DNA of 55,760 nucleotides, taken from the NCBI GenBank assembly GCA_030430165.1, contig JAUIGL010000039.1, positions 1 through 55,760 of the forward strand, given 5' to 3'. The position numbers were made by a program, and so were the translations under genes. Below the pieces are notes generated by a model, which did not search any database, was not told the DNA's origin, and worked only from the letters and a program-made list of their open reading frames with translations. Position 1 is the stretch's first letter. Each line of letters begins with the position of its first letter. Positions 17,412 to 27,277 of this stretch are shown piece after piece. This stretch comes from a bacterium (GTDB taxonomy: Bacteria > Desulfobacterota > Binatia > HRBIN30 > CADEER01).

Positions 17412-20400
17412 ATGTTTGACAGTGTACGGCACGGCGAGCGGCGCCGGGCGAGGCTTGTGGCTTTGGTTCTCGGCGCAACTCTCGGGATCGCGAGCCCGGC
17501 ATGGGCGCAGGATCCGGACATGACCGACGTCGACGACGTCCTCGCCGGACAGCGCTTGATGATCCCCGCCGACGACCTGGTCGCCTGGTGGCCGACCCGA
17601 CCCGGCGGCTGCCTCAACAATTGCCCGCAGAGGAACTACCGCATCTCCGCGCTGCTGCTCGACGACGGCGGCGCGACCGCGAGCGGGCAGTCCTTCACCT
17701 ACGGCGAGCATCCGACCTGCGGCACGACGCTCGATGCCTCGGTGTTTCCCGGTCCAATGCAAACCCGCGTCGCCCGGGTCTTCAACGTCGAGGGCGGAGA
17801 GATGCTCGTCACCTTGTTGGCGAACCGCAACGCGACCGGCCGGACATGCGACGGCGCCGACAACATCACGCTGTTCATCGGCGACCAGACGGGAACGATC
17901 GCCACCAGCAGCGTCCTGACCGCCACCGGCGACTCGCTGCAACTCGGAGTTGCCGACTTCGATGGCGACGGTCTCGACGACCTGATGGTGATGAACGCCG
18001 ACGAGGCATTCGTCGCCAGTGCCGCCGATCCCTCGGGAGCGAGCCTGGACCTGGTGTTCGGCGGCAGCTTGTCGCTGAACAACAACCAGACGCCGCAGAA
18101 CGAACCGGCTTTCGGCGACCTCAACGCCGACGGAATCATCGACATGGCCTGGATCGGCGGGCGGCGCTCCGACAACGCCACGCGCAGCGTGCATTTCGCC
18201 TCCATCTGCCCGGGCGACGTCGACGAGACGATCTGCGCCGGCGCCGAGCGCTTCGAGATCATCTTGGCGAGCCTGACCCGGGATCTCGACTCGCGCTACG
18301 GCAACGGGCGCTACGACGGCCTCGACGCCGACAACCCGAGCGTCAGCGTGCACATCGGAAACTTCGACGTCGACCGGGTCGGCGACGAGCTGGTTCTGCT
18401 CGACAACGACATCGTCGACCTCGACACCAACGAGTGCACTCTGCGCGCCTTCGAGGTCAACGCGACCCTCAGCGGTGCCCAGCAGAAGAGCTCGCTGCGG
18501 GTGTGCACCAACTCGGTGCAATCGAATACGGCATTCCCCAGCAATCAGCTCGACGGCATCGTCGCGACCAGCGGGCCTCTCGTCCTCTTCGACGACGGCG
18601 TCATTCTCAGCGAGGAGGAAGCGGCGCACCAGATGGTCGTCGCCCACACGATCCAGAACGACAGCGAATCGGACACGCATCTTTCGGTCATCAGCTACGG
18701 CTCCGACTTGACGCCGACCGCGCACAATGCCCCGGTCATCAAGACCAACCAGCTGCAGATCGTGCTCGGCGCCGCGGTCGGTCGTTTCTCCAGCCCGGAC
18801 GATTTCGGCGACTCGGAGCAAACCACCAACCAGCAGATCGCCGTGCTGCGCGGCTCGCCGGGCCCGGCAGTGCTGGTCTACGACATCGCGTCGTCGCAGG
18901 ACCTGAAGCCGGCCCTGACCACGACCATCAGCTCGGCGCTGAACTTCCAGGAGAGCAAGAATCTGCAGGGCAACCTCCTGCGCGTCGGCGACCTGCAGGG
19001 ACGCTCGCTGCAGCTCGGCGAGCCCGAGGTGGTTCGCGTCTCGTCGCACACCCAGCCGCTGGTCGTCGTCGGTGCGCCGCCGATGCACGTCGACTGGATC
19101 GAGGGCATCGGCGCAACCGAACCGAAGATCCTCAACCTGACCATGGTCCCGCGCATATACAACGCGTCGTATACGGTCGACGCGACGATGAAGTCGAATT
19201 CGTCGACGACGAACTCGACCAGCTACACCTACTCGAAGAAGAAGACCGGCGAGGCCGGCGCCTCCTTCGAGAAGGCGGGCGTTTCGGTCGGCGCCAGCTA
19301 CCAGAAGAGCATCGAACGCGTCCACCAGGACGTGGTCGAGGATACCTACGACACCTACCAGACTCTCGAGTTCGACGCCTCCTCGGAGACCGATCTCGGC
19401 GACGTGGTGTGGTTCGTCAGCCAGCGAGAGAACATCTACAACTACCCGATTCTCGGCTCGGCGGCCGACGACGGTAGCCCGCAATACGTGAGCTTCTCGG
19501 TTCCCGACGGAATCCAGACGATCAGCCCGGTCGACGGCTCGCGGCTCGAGTGGTACCAGCCGATCCACGAAATCGGCAACATCCTCTCCTACCCGTGGTC
19601 GTTCAGTCAGTTGATCGACCGCAACCCCGACCTGACCGCGCCGCTCTCGGAGGCAGTCGCCTTCGACACCGACGATGCGCCGGTGACCACCCAGGTGCAG
19701 TGGGAGAACGCATCCGGTCAGGAGCAGAGCACCGGATCGACCGATACCCAGTCGCAAAGCACGTCGGAGAGCGCGTCGTCGTCGATCGGCGGCGGCGGCG
19801 AGATCGACTATTCGAAGAGCGACGCGTACAGCAGCCTGGTCTCGAACTCGTCGACGCTCGGCAGCTCGACCGGGGTCGAGATCACCAAGCCGGAAACTTT
19901 TCGCGAGCCGGTGAGCGACTACCAGTACCGAGTCGAACCCTACGTCTTCGGCGAGATGCTGAACCAGGACGCCTCGGCGCCGCTGCCGACCCCGCAGGCC
20001 GACATCCAAACGACCGGGCCGATTCGCACCACCTATGTCGTCGACCCGCGTGACGCCAACGGCGGCGGGGCGTGGTGGCAGTCGGGGCAGAATCCGTACC
20101 TGCGGTTCCCCGACGTCGCGGTTCACCACCCCGAGAGATGGACGGTCGAGCGAGCGCAGAGATCCAGCGGCGAAGCGTGTCTGGCCGCCTCCACCGACGA
20201 CTACGAGTGCGCCATCTTCAACGAGGCCGACCAGGCGGAGGGAGACGTCTGGCTCACTCCCTTCTATTGGATGAGGGGATTCTTCATCACCACGACAGAG
20301 GCGAACGGCGACGGGCCGCAGCTTTCGAGCGTGCAGGCGGGGACCGATCTGTTTCTCCAAGTACGCGTTTACAACTACAGCTTCACCGAAATCCCGCAGG

Positions 20401-21311
20401 GGGCGTCGACCAAGGTCGACTTCTACCGCCAGCCCTGGGACCACACGCTCAACCAGCCGATCGGCTCCAGCGTCAAGATCAACGGCGCACCGGTCGATGC
20501 CGGGCGCATCCCGCCGGCACAGGGCGAGAACGATTTCCCCAACTATGTGCTCGTCAACCACGACCTTTCGACCAGCGATCTCGGCGGAACCTACCAGTTG
20601 TTCTGGGTCGTCGTCTGGATCGAGGATTCGAGCGGCAGCATGGTGGCGGAGATTCCCGACCACGGTCTCACCGAGGTCCCGGGTACGCTGGACTGGGTCG
20701 TCAATGCGCCGTTCGAGCAGCACAGCAACAACATCGGCGTCTACAATTCGGCGGTACACATTCTCGGCTCCGGCGGTGAGAGCTCGGTTGCCGCGACCAG
20801 TGGGGCCGTGCCGCTCGAGCGCGAGCTCCGGGTCGAGGATCTCGAGCTGTCGGCCGATTCAGTCGAGCTCGGAGAATCAATCGTCGTCAGCGCGCAGATC
20901 GGGGCGACGGCAGACGTCGCCGGCGTCGAGGTGCTGCTCGCGGCGATCGATCGCGACGGCGAGCGTGAGATCTTCGACCACGAAATCCTGTCGTACATCG
21001 CCGCCGGTGATACACACAATGTGCGAGTACTCTATCGCACCGAGCTCTGCGGCGAGCAGCGAATCGAGGTAGTGGCGCGGGACACCACGCACTTCCTTCC
21101 GGCTGCCGACGGCGCCCAGCTCGAGGTTCGCTGCGAGCCGACTCCGACCCCGACTCCGATCAGCGCCGGCAGCGAGGACGACAGCTGCCAGGTAACTCGC
21201 CCGGCGCGCGGCGCGACAGCTTGGTTGGTCCTCGCCGGCGCGATCCTTCTGGTGTTCGCCCGCTCGAGGTCGCGAAGACTCGCGCAGCCGGTGATCCGGG
21301 CAAGGAGCTGA
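17412..21311 (+). CDS. Large secreted protein with VCBS/FG-GAP-like repeats, Ser/Thr-rich tracts and a CTERM-like tail
   Basis: The 1299-residue exported protein starts at ATG 17412, preceded by GAGGAGGGC; an ATG at 17367 is in frame but would lengthen the signal peptide. The signal peptide has RRRAR, a hydrophobic core and ASPAWA/Q cleavage. Residues 175-330 contain VCBS/FG-GAP-like calcium motifs (DFDGDGLDDLMV and DLNADGIIDMAW). Two Ser/Thr-rich amphipathic tracts follow (about 593-668 and 768-828). The C-terminal part resembles a CARDB-type beta-sandwich. The end has a TPTPTP spacer, a single Cys, a hydrophobic helix and RSRSRR, resembling a C-terminal sorting tail such as MYXO-CTERM. It is probably displayed on the cell surface; its function is unknown. 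Confidence 0.85.
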   Translation: MFDSVRHGERRRARLVALVLGATLGIASPAWAQDPDMTDVDDVLAGQRLMIPADDLVAWWPTRPGGCLNNCPQRNYRISALLLDDGGATASGQSFTYGEHPTCGTTLDASVFPGPMQTRVARVFNVEGGEMLVTLLANRNATGRTCDGADNITLFIGDQTGTIATSSVLTATGDSLQLGVADFDGDGLDDLMVMNADEAFVASAADPSGASLDLVFGGSLSLNNNQTPQNEPAFGDLNADGIIDMAWIGGRRSDNATRSVHFASICPGDVDETICAGAERFEIILASLTRDLDSRYGNGRYDGLDADNPSVSVHIGNFDVDRVGDELVLLDNDIVDLDTNECTLRAFEVNATLSGAQQKSSLRVCTNSVQSNTAFPSNQLDGIVATSGPLVLFDDGVILSEEEAAHQMVVAHTIQNDSESDTHLSVISYGSDLTPTAHNAPVIKTNQLQIVLGAAVGRFSSPDDFGDSEQTTNQQIAVLRGSPGPAVLVYDIASSQDLKPALTTTISSALNFQESKNLQGNLLRVGDLQGRSLQLGEPEVVRVSSHTQPLVVVGAPPMHVDWIEGIGATEPKILNLTMVPRIYNASYTVDATMKSNSSTTNSTSYTYSKKKTGEAGASFEKAGVSVGASYQKSIERVHQDVVEDTYDTYQTLEFDASSETDLGDVVWFVSQRENIYNYPILGSAADDGSPQYVSFSVPDGIQTISPVDGSRLEWYQPIHEIGNILSYPWSFSQLIDRNPDLTAPLSEAVAFDTDDAPVTTQVQWENASGQEQSTGSTDTQSQSTSESASSSIGGGGEIDYSKSDAYSSLVSNSSTLGSSTGVEITKPETFREPVSDYQYRVEPYVFGEMLNQDASAPLPTPQADIQTTGPIRTTYVVDPRDANGGGAWWQSGQNPYLRFPDVAVHHPERWTVERAQRSSGEACLAASTDDYECAIFNEADQAEGDVWLTPFYWMRGFFITTTEANGDGPQLSSVQAGTDLFLQVRVYNYSFTEIPQGASTKVDFYRQPWDHTLNQPIGSSVKINGAPVDAGRIPPAQGENDFPNYVLVNHDLSTSDLGGTYQLFWVVVWIEDSSGSMVAEIPDHGLTEVPGTLDWVVNAPFEQHSNNIGVYNSAVHILGSGGESSVAATSGAVPLERELRVEDLELSADSVELGESIVVSAQIGATADVAGVEVLLAAIDRDGEREIFDHEILSYIAAGDTHNVRVLYRTELCGEQRIEVVARDTTHFLPAADGAQLEVRCEPTPTPTPISAGSEDDSCQVTRPARGATAWLVLAGAILLVFARSRSRRLAQPVIRARS

Positions 21312-21318
21312 AAAGAAA

Positions 21319-21409
21319 TCACGGGTGAACACGGGATGGACACGGTGGCTAGAGTACTGGAGCGGTGGGCCGTTCCTCCATCCGTGTAGACCCGTGTTCA
21401 TCCGTGTTT
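21319..21409. repeat. Imperfect palindromic intergenic repeat, family A, copy 4
   Basis: The arms TCACGGGTGAACACGGGATG and CCCGTGTTCATCCGTGTTTC are diverged from the other copies by a few substitutions and an insertion. It starts 8 bases after the stop of the large secreted protein gene. The rest of the gene-free interval to 21556 shows nothing but a purine-rich AAAAGGGGAAAAAG ribosome-binding region before the next gene. Confidence 0.88.
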
Positions 21410-21556
21410 CGGGATCGCAACTCTCCTACCCAATTCAACGCCCCAATCGCCCCCTGGCGGTGGTGAACGACGTTCATCGCGATTGAACGCGTTCCGGTTG
21501 AGATTACGGCAACCGGGATCGCTTCGCGGCGGTCGCCACGAAAAGGGGAAAAAGCG

Positions 21557-22669
21557 ATGGATTTCAACAGGCTACGAATTGTCGGGGCTATTCTGGCGGG
21601 TCTTTCGGCGGGCGGCGATGCCGCCCTGGCAGGGCCGACGGTCGAAGAGAAGTGTTCGGCCGACAAGGCCAAGGTGGCGGGCAAGTACTCCTCCTGCCGC
21701 CTCAAGGCTGAGGCAAAAGCGATTCGCACCGGCAACCCGGCAGATTTCGACCGCTGCGACGAAAAGCTCCTCGCCAAGTGGGACAAGGCGGAGCAGCTCG
21801 CGGAACGGCGCGGCGGCGCCTGCGTCGACACCTTCACCGGATTCGACATCCAGAGCCTGCTGATCGACCAGACCGGCGTGGTCACCGGTGTCATCAGCGC
21901 CGGCTCGTTCTGCGGTGACGGAATCCTGCAGTTCGGCGAGTTCTGCGACGGCTCGAACTTCAACGGCGAGAGCTGCGAGTCGCTCGGTTTCGCCGGCGGT
22001 TTCCTCACATGCGACTTCAGTTGCAGCTTCGATGTCAGCGGCTGCTTCAGCGAATGCGGCGGATCGCAGTTTCCGGCTACCGGGCAGATGTACAACTTCG
22101 GCGCCGGCTCCGACGGCGACGTCCGCGCCGGCGCGGTGCTGTCCTACGTCGACAACGGTGACGGCACGATTACCGACACGAACACCGGCCTGATGTGGGA
22201 GAAGAAAATCAAGGACAGCGACAGCGAGAGCGTTCACGAAGTCGACCGCCAGTTCGACTGGTGCGCCGTGTCGGGTGGCGGAACCTGCCAATCTGCTTCT
22301 CAATGGATGAACGGATCGATCACGTCCACCTTCCTCGCGACGCTCAACGACACTGCGAACGGCGGCCAGAACTGCTTTGCCGGATACTGCGACTGGCGGA
22401 TTCCAAACGTCAAAGAGCTGCTCAGTATCGTCACCTACCAGAACGCCGCTCCAGCCGTGTCGGGCGAATTCTCGACCCCGTCCTGCACCGGTTGCACCGA
22501 CATCACTTCGACCAGCTGCAGCTGCACGGCGCTGGAGCGCTACTGGACCTCCACCACTCCCATGACCCACTTCGGCGGCGCGTTCTACGTCGATTTCCAC
22601 ACCGGCGAGGTGATTGTGGCGGCGAAGCAACTACCGCTGCGCGTGCGTGCCGTGCGCGGCGGTCTCTGA
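21557..22669 (+). CDS. Secreted DUF1566 (Lcl C-terminal) protein with Myxococcus-type Cys-rich repeat
   Basis: The 370-residue exported protein has a signal peptide ending near GDAALAG. An N-terminal helical segment (EEKCSADKAKVAGKYSSC, with RLKAEAKA) carries paired cysteines; I have no family name for it. Residues about 115-160 contain CGDGILQFGEFCDG and further cysteines, the Myxococcus cysteine-rich (DUF4215-like) repeat. The C-terminal half is a DUF1566/Lcl-type domain: DNGDGTITDTNTGLMWEKK, CDWRIPNVKELLSIV, RYWTSTT and VRAVRGG. Such proteins are extracellular and related to C-type-lectin-like folds. GGGGA precedes the ATG. Role unknown. Confidence 0.9.
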   Translation: MDFNRLRIVGAILAGLSAGGDAALAGPTVEEKCSADKAKVAGKYSSCRLKAEAKAIRTGNPADFDRCDEKLLAKWDKAEQLAERRGGACVDTFTGFDIQSLLIDQTGVVTGVISAGSFCGDGILQFGEFCDGSNFNGESCESLGFAGGFLTCDFSCSFDVSGCFSECGGSQFPATGQMYNFGAGSDGDVRAGAVLSYVDNGDGTITDTNTGLMWEKKIKDSDSESVHEVDRQFDWCAVSGGGTCQSASQWMNGSITSTFLATLNDTANGGQNCFAGYCDWRIPNVKELLSIVTYQNAAPAVSGEFSTPSCTGCTDITSTSCSCTALERYWTSTTPMTHFGGAFYVDFHTGEVIVAAKQLPLRVRAVRGGL

Positions 22670-22694
22670 GCGCCGACCACCGCGTCTACCCACA

Positions 22695-22733
22695 CCGAGA
22701 GCCCCGCCGCCTACAGCACGACCGGGCTCTCGG
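22695..22733 (+). terminator. Hairpin after the DUF1566 gene
   Basis: CCGAGAGCCC (22695-22704) and GGGCTCTCGG (22724-22733) form a perfect 10-bp stem with a 19-base loop, 26 bases after the stop. Only a short TTT follows, so it may stabilise the 3' end or be a weak intrinsic terminator. Confidence 0.5.
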
Positions 22734-22767
22734 CGTTTGCGGCGCAGAGCCCCTCACGGAGAAACAG

Positions 22768-22857
22768 CCACCGGTGAACCACAGGTGGGCACGGCTACAC
22801 GAGAGTTCGAGCAGGTGCCCTTGCCTCATCCGTGTCCATCCGCGTTCACCCGTGGTT
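22768..22857. repeat. Imperfect palindromic intergenic repeat, family A, copy 5 (most diverged)
   Basis: The arms CCACCGGTGAACCACAGGTG and CCGTGTCCATCCGCGTTCAC keep the family pattern with more substitutions than the other copies. It lies between the DUF1566 gene and the sulfatase-like gene. Confidence 0.8.
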
Positions 22858-22902
22858 TGCCAAATCGCTCGACCTCGGTACGATCCGCGCAACATTTCCC
22901 TC

Positions 22903-24231
22903 ATGGTGCGCTGGGTCTACATTCCGTTCATCGTTCTGTTCGCGACCGGCGGCTGCGACTGGCTGCGGAACGGCGGTGAGCCGGCGCGGCGGAACGTCGT
23001 TCTGGTCGTGATCGATACTCTGCGCGCCGATCACCTGAGCAGCTACGGCTACGAGCGCGAGACCAGCCCGATCCTGGACGCATTCGCGGCCGAGAATCTC
23101 CGCTTCGAGTACGCGATGGCCACCGCCCCCTGGACTCCACCGTCGGTCGCCTCGATCTTCACCGGGCTCTACCCGACGGCGCACGGCGTCATCCGCCATG
23201 CAAAGAAGGACAGAGTTGCCGAGGCGAGAAAAAGGGCGGCGGTGCTGGACGACCGCTTCGTGACGCTGGCCGAGGCGCTGCGCAACCGCGGCTACCGCAC
23301 GGTAGGCATCACCGGAAACGCGTGGGTCGCCGACTACCTGGGGTTTGCGCAGGGGTTCGACGACTTCTCGACTCTCGACTACGAGCCCGCCAACGTGGTG
23401 AACCGCTACGCGTTCGCTGCGCTCGAACCGCTGGCAGCGGCAGACCAGCCGTTCTTTCTCTACGTGCACTACATGGATCCGCACACACCATACAAACCGC
23501 CGGCGGGCCATCGCGGGTTATTTCGGGAGCCGCTGCGGCAAGCAGCACACGACGAGCAACAGAGAAATCGCATCGATCTCTACGACGGCGAGATCCACTA
23601 CCTCGATTCGGAGATCGGCAGACTGTTCGAGAGGCTGCGCGAGTTGCGGCTGTACGATGAAGCCGTGATCGTGGTCGTCAGCGATCATGGCGAGCAATTC
23701 AAAGAGCACGGCAAGACCGGACACGGCCACAACGTATTCAACTACCAGATCCACGTCCCGCTTCTGCTCAAGGCGCCGCGGCGCAGCGCTCGGGTGGCGG
23801 ACGTCGTCAGCACCTGCGACATCTATCCGACCCTGCTCGAGCTGACCGCGACGAAGGGCGGCGGAACGCCACACTGTGTCTCGCTGCTGACACCGGACGA
23901 AACGCGGGCCGGCGTCCTCTCCGAAGCGACGCGGACGGGCAACCTCAAGGCGTTCACACGGCGCGACGGCAAGAAGATGATCCTCGACTTCAGCGCCAAG
24001 CACCGGCGCCCGAGCGCACCGCCGCAGCAGCATGTCGGCCTGTTCGACATACGATCCGACTACTCGGAGAGCAGCAGCCTGCCCGATGCCGAGCTCGCAA
24101 CGGCACTCGAGCGCCGCCTCGTCGACACGCACCGCGATGCGCTGGCCCTGCGCAGCGCCGCGGAATCACCGCAGGCGGAGCTCAGTGACGAGACTGTCCG
24201 ACGCCTCGAGGCATTGGGCTACTTGGAATAG
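22903..24231 (+). CDS. Sulfatase-fold (alkaline phosphatase superfamily) lipoprotein or membrane-anchored enzyme
   Basis: The 442-residue protein has an N-terminal hydrophobic segment ending in ATGGC18, a possible lipobox. The sulfatase fold is clear: VVIDTLRADHLSSYGY with metal ligand D38, then APWTPPSVASIFTGLYP, and VVSDHGEQFKEHG with the later metal ligands. At the position of the formylglycine Cys/Ser in C-x-P-S-R there is T78 and the following Arg is Val, so it cannot be a classical formylglycine sulfatase. Threonine as nucleophile is found in phosphotransferases and phosphodiesterases of the superfamily. It probably acts on phosphate or phosphonate esters in the envelope. The upstream extension of the frame runs through the repeat, so ATG 22903 is the start. 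Confidence 0.85.
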   Translation: MVRWVYIPFIVLFATGGCDWLRNGGEPARRNVVLVVIDTLRADHLSSYGYERETSPILDAFAAENLRFEYAMATAPWTPPSVASIFTGLYPTAHGVIRHAKKDRVAEARKRAAVLDDRFVTLAEALRNRGYRTVGITGNAWVADYLGFAQGFDDFSTLDYEPANVVNRYAFAALEPLAAADQPFFLYVHYMDPHTPYKPPAGHRGLFREPLRQAAHDEQQRNRIDLYDGEIHYLDSEIGRLFERLRELRLYDEAVIVVVSDHGEQFKEHGKTGHGHNVFNYQIHVPLLLKAPRRSARVADVVSTCDIYPTLLELTATKGGGTPHCVSLLTPDETRAGVLSEATRTGNLKAFTRRDGKKMILDFSAKHRRPSAPPQQHVGLFDIRSDYSESSSLPDAELATALERRLVDTHRDALALRSAAESPQAELSDETVRRLEALGYLE

Positions 24232-24297
24232 CGCATCCCTCGCCGTGTCGCTCGAGGAGTATCGTCGAAGCCGTACCAACCGCGGATTTCCCGGGGA

Positions 24298-24936
24298 CTA
24301 CTCGTCTTGCGGGTACTCGTCAAACATTCTGGCTACGGCGGAATCGATGCGAGCCTCGGCATTGCCACCGTTGAGCACGCCCTGACCGAGTCCGCCGAAC
24401 ACGTAGTTGCCATAGTCATCGTCCGGGGCGATATCCGGGTCGGCCAGCAATACCAGGATGCTGCCCACCTCGAATTCGACCAAGACCGGCTGCATCCAAG
24501 CGCACGGATCCCAGTAGACGTACCATCCCCACCAAGCCCAGCCCGGCACACACTGCCAAACGATGGCGTCTTCTTCCTGGGTCGCGGCGTAGTCGAGCAC
24601 GAAAAGATCGGGATCGCCGTCCACTCCTACCTCCCGCAGGCCGATCATCGTCATCTGGTCGCGTACGGCGTCTTCCGTCGCCATCAGTCCGTTCCGAATA
24701 TCGTCCGGCAGATCGTCCGGAACTTCGGGCAGACCCGGCAAATCGGGAAGGTCGGGAAGGGCATCACTGCTTACGATCGCGAAGGTCGAATAGGTGGCGA
24801 AGGGAGCGTCCGGACGCACGCGAACCAACACCACGTCTTCCGGCTGGTCGTCGTCGCCCCCGCAACCCGCAAAGCCGAGTGCGGCAACCATGGCGATCGC
24901 AATGCCCCAAAGCCCGAATCGAAGCTCAGCCTTCAT
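24298..24936 (-). CDS. DUF4136-like lipoprotein
   Basis: The 212-residue lipoprotein starts at ATG 24936 with GGAGGAGAAC just upstream. The signal peptide ends in the lipobox LGFAGC, followed by GGDDD. The mature part resembles DUF4136: a FATYSTFAIV strand, helix RNGLMATEDAVRDQM, DLFVLDYAATQ and a Trp/Tyr-rich strand WAWWGWYVYW. An unusual stretch of Asp-Leu-Pro repeats (about residues 60-78) sits in between. It probably faces the periplasm from the outer membrane. Convergent with the sulfatase-like gene. Function unknown. Confidence 0.85.
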   Translation of the reverse strand: MKAELRFGLWGIAIAMVAALGFAGCGGDDDQPEDVVLVRVRPDAPFATYSTFAIVSSDALPDLPDLPGLPEVPDDLPDDIRNGLMATEDAVRDQMTMIGLREVGVDGDPDLFVLDYAATQEEDAIVWQCVPGWAWWGWYVYWDPCAWMQPVLVEFEVGSILVLLADPDIAPDDDYGNYVFGGLGQGVLNGGNAEARIDSAVARMFDEYPQDE

Positions 24937-25281
24937 CGTTCTCCTCCATATCGTCGCCGACGAGACGAAACGAGCCCGCGTCCGCTCTCTCGTACGCACG
25001 CCCACTCGCGGACCGATCCCCGACTTGATTGGCCTTCAACGCAGCGAACTTGTGATCGTCCCTCTCGAAGCGATCTCGTCGTCTAGCAAGCACATCCCCA
25101 CCTCGCAATCGCTCGCCCGGTGCTCTCTCCGCTCGCGGAATCGATGAACGCCGTTCAGCAGAACCCGCGATCCGATCCCGGCGATGGCCGGCAACGAGAC
25201 GAGGTCGGAACCGCTCCGGTGCCAGAAGGGCCCGCCCAGCGCTACTGGTGCGCAAGTCGCTTCCAGCATACTTGGAATGCG
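24937..25281. other. Gene-free stretch upstream of the DUF4136 gene
   Basis: I see no supported gene, repeat or hairpin in these 345 bases. It should hold the promoter of the DUF4136 gene and the 3' end of the amidoligase operon. A long plus-strand frame crosses it but continues antisense through the neighbouring genes. Confidence 0.5.
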
Positions 25282-26020
25282 TCAGCGCCGAGCGCGCCGA
25301 GGCGCCGGCACGCCCTGCTCCCGGGCCGGGCCAGCCTGGGCGAGGGTTCGGCGCAGGCCTTCGATGGTGGCGGTGACGATGGCGCGGCCGCGCCGATTGC
25401 CAGAGCCAAGCAGTTTCTGGTTCAGCTCGAGCTCGATCCCCCGGTAGGCTCCATTCGGGAAGATCCGGCGCAGATGAGTGGTCAATCCGTCGGCACTACC
25501 GCGATAGGGATAGTTGCGGCGGACGCGTGCCTCGGATCGCCCGCAAATCTCGGCGCGCCAGCGGCGGCAGAAAGCAACTTCGCCGCTACGCGCGGGATCG
25601 TAGAGCAATCCGACGTCGGCCAGGCGGACGTTGCCGTCAATGCGTGGCGCGAAGCTGTGCACGGCGACGTGCACGACGATCGAGCCACGTGCGATGGCTG
25701 CTGCGATGAGGTCGCGGACCCGTTCCCGGTGGGGGATGTAGTAGGTCTCGAGGATCTGCTTCTTGACCGCCGGCGCCAGGCCGGCGGTGAACCGAGAGTG
25801 CAATCTCGGGTGATGCGGCGACCGGTTGAGGTCGACCAGCAGCCGCGTCGTGGTCGAGCTGATCATCGGCGCTGCGAGCTTGGCAGAGATACGGCGCGCT
25901 ACGGCCAGAGCTCCAAGATCGAACGCGGCGTGGCTTTCGAGGAGCTTCTCGGCACCCGCAAAGTGAGCTGCGTACTCGCGCGGCACACGGTTGCCCCCGT
26001 GCTCGCAGCTCAGCACCAGC

Positions 26021-26034
<14 letters not shown>
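25282..26034 (-). CDS. N-formylglutamate amidohydrolase family protein
   Basis: The 250-residue protein carries the family signature LSCEHGGNRVP near its start, then DLGALAVARRIS, RLLVDLNRS, HVAVHSFAP, and a late RRIFPNGAYRGIELELNQ segment. These match the Zn-dependent hydrolase fold related to carboxypeptidases that cleaves N-formylglutamate or similar gamma/amide bonds. GTG 26034 is chosen because GGAG stands a few bases upstream and the start then overlaps the end of the upstream ligase gene by 14 bases. It is last in a three-gene operon with a GCS2 ligase and a RimK-like ligase, so it more likely processes the product of those ligases than histidine breakdown intermediates. Confidence 0.88.

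Positions 26035-27273
<1,239 letters not shown>

Positions 27274-27277
<4 letters not shown>

Noticed and set aside
17277..20759. Very long minus-strand frame (about 1160 codons) opposite the large secreted protein
   Set aside because: It is the antisense of a gene with a clear signal peptide and motifs; its own translation is Arg/Ala/Asp-rich without domain features, as expected in GC-rich DNA.
11065..22857. Repeat family A considered as a CRISPR array
   Set aside because: The copies are kilobases apart, palindromic along the whole unit and separated by genes, so they are not arrays with spacers.
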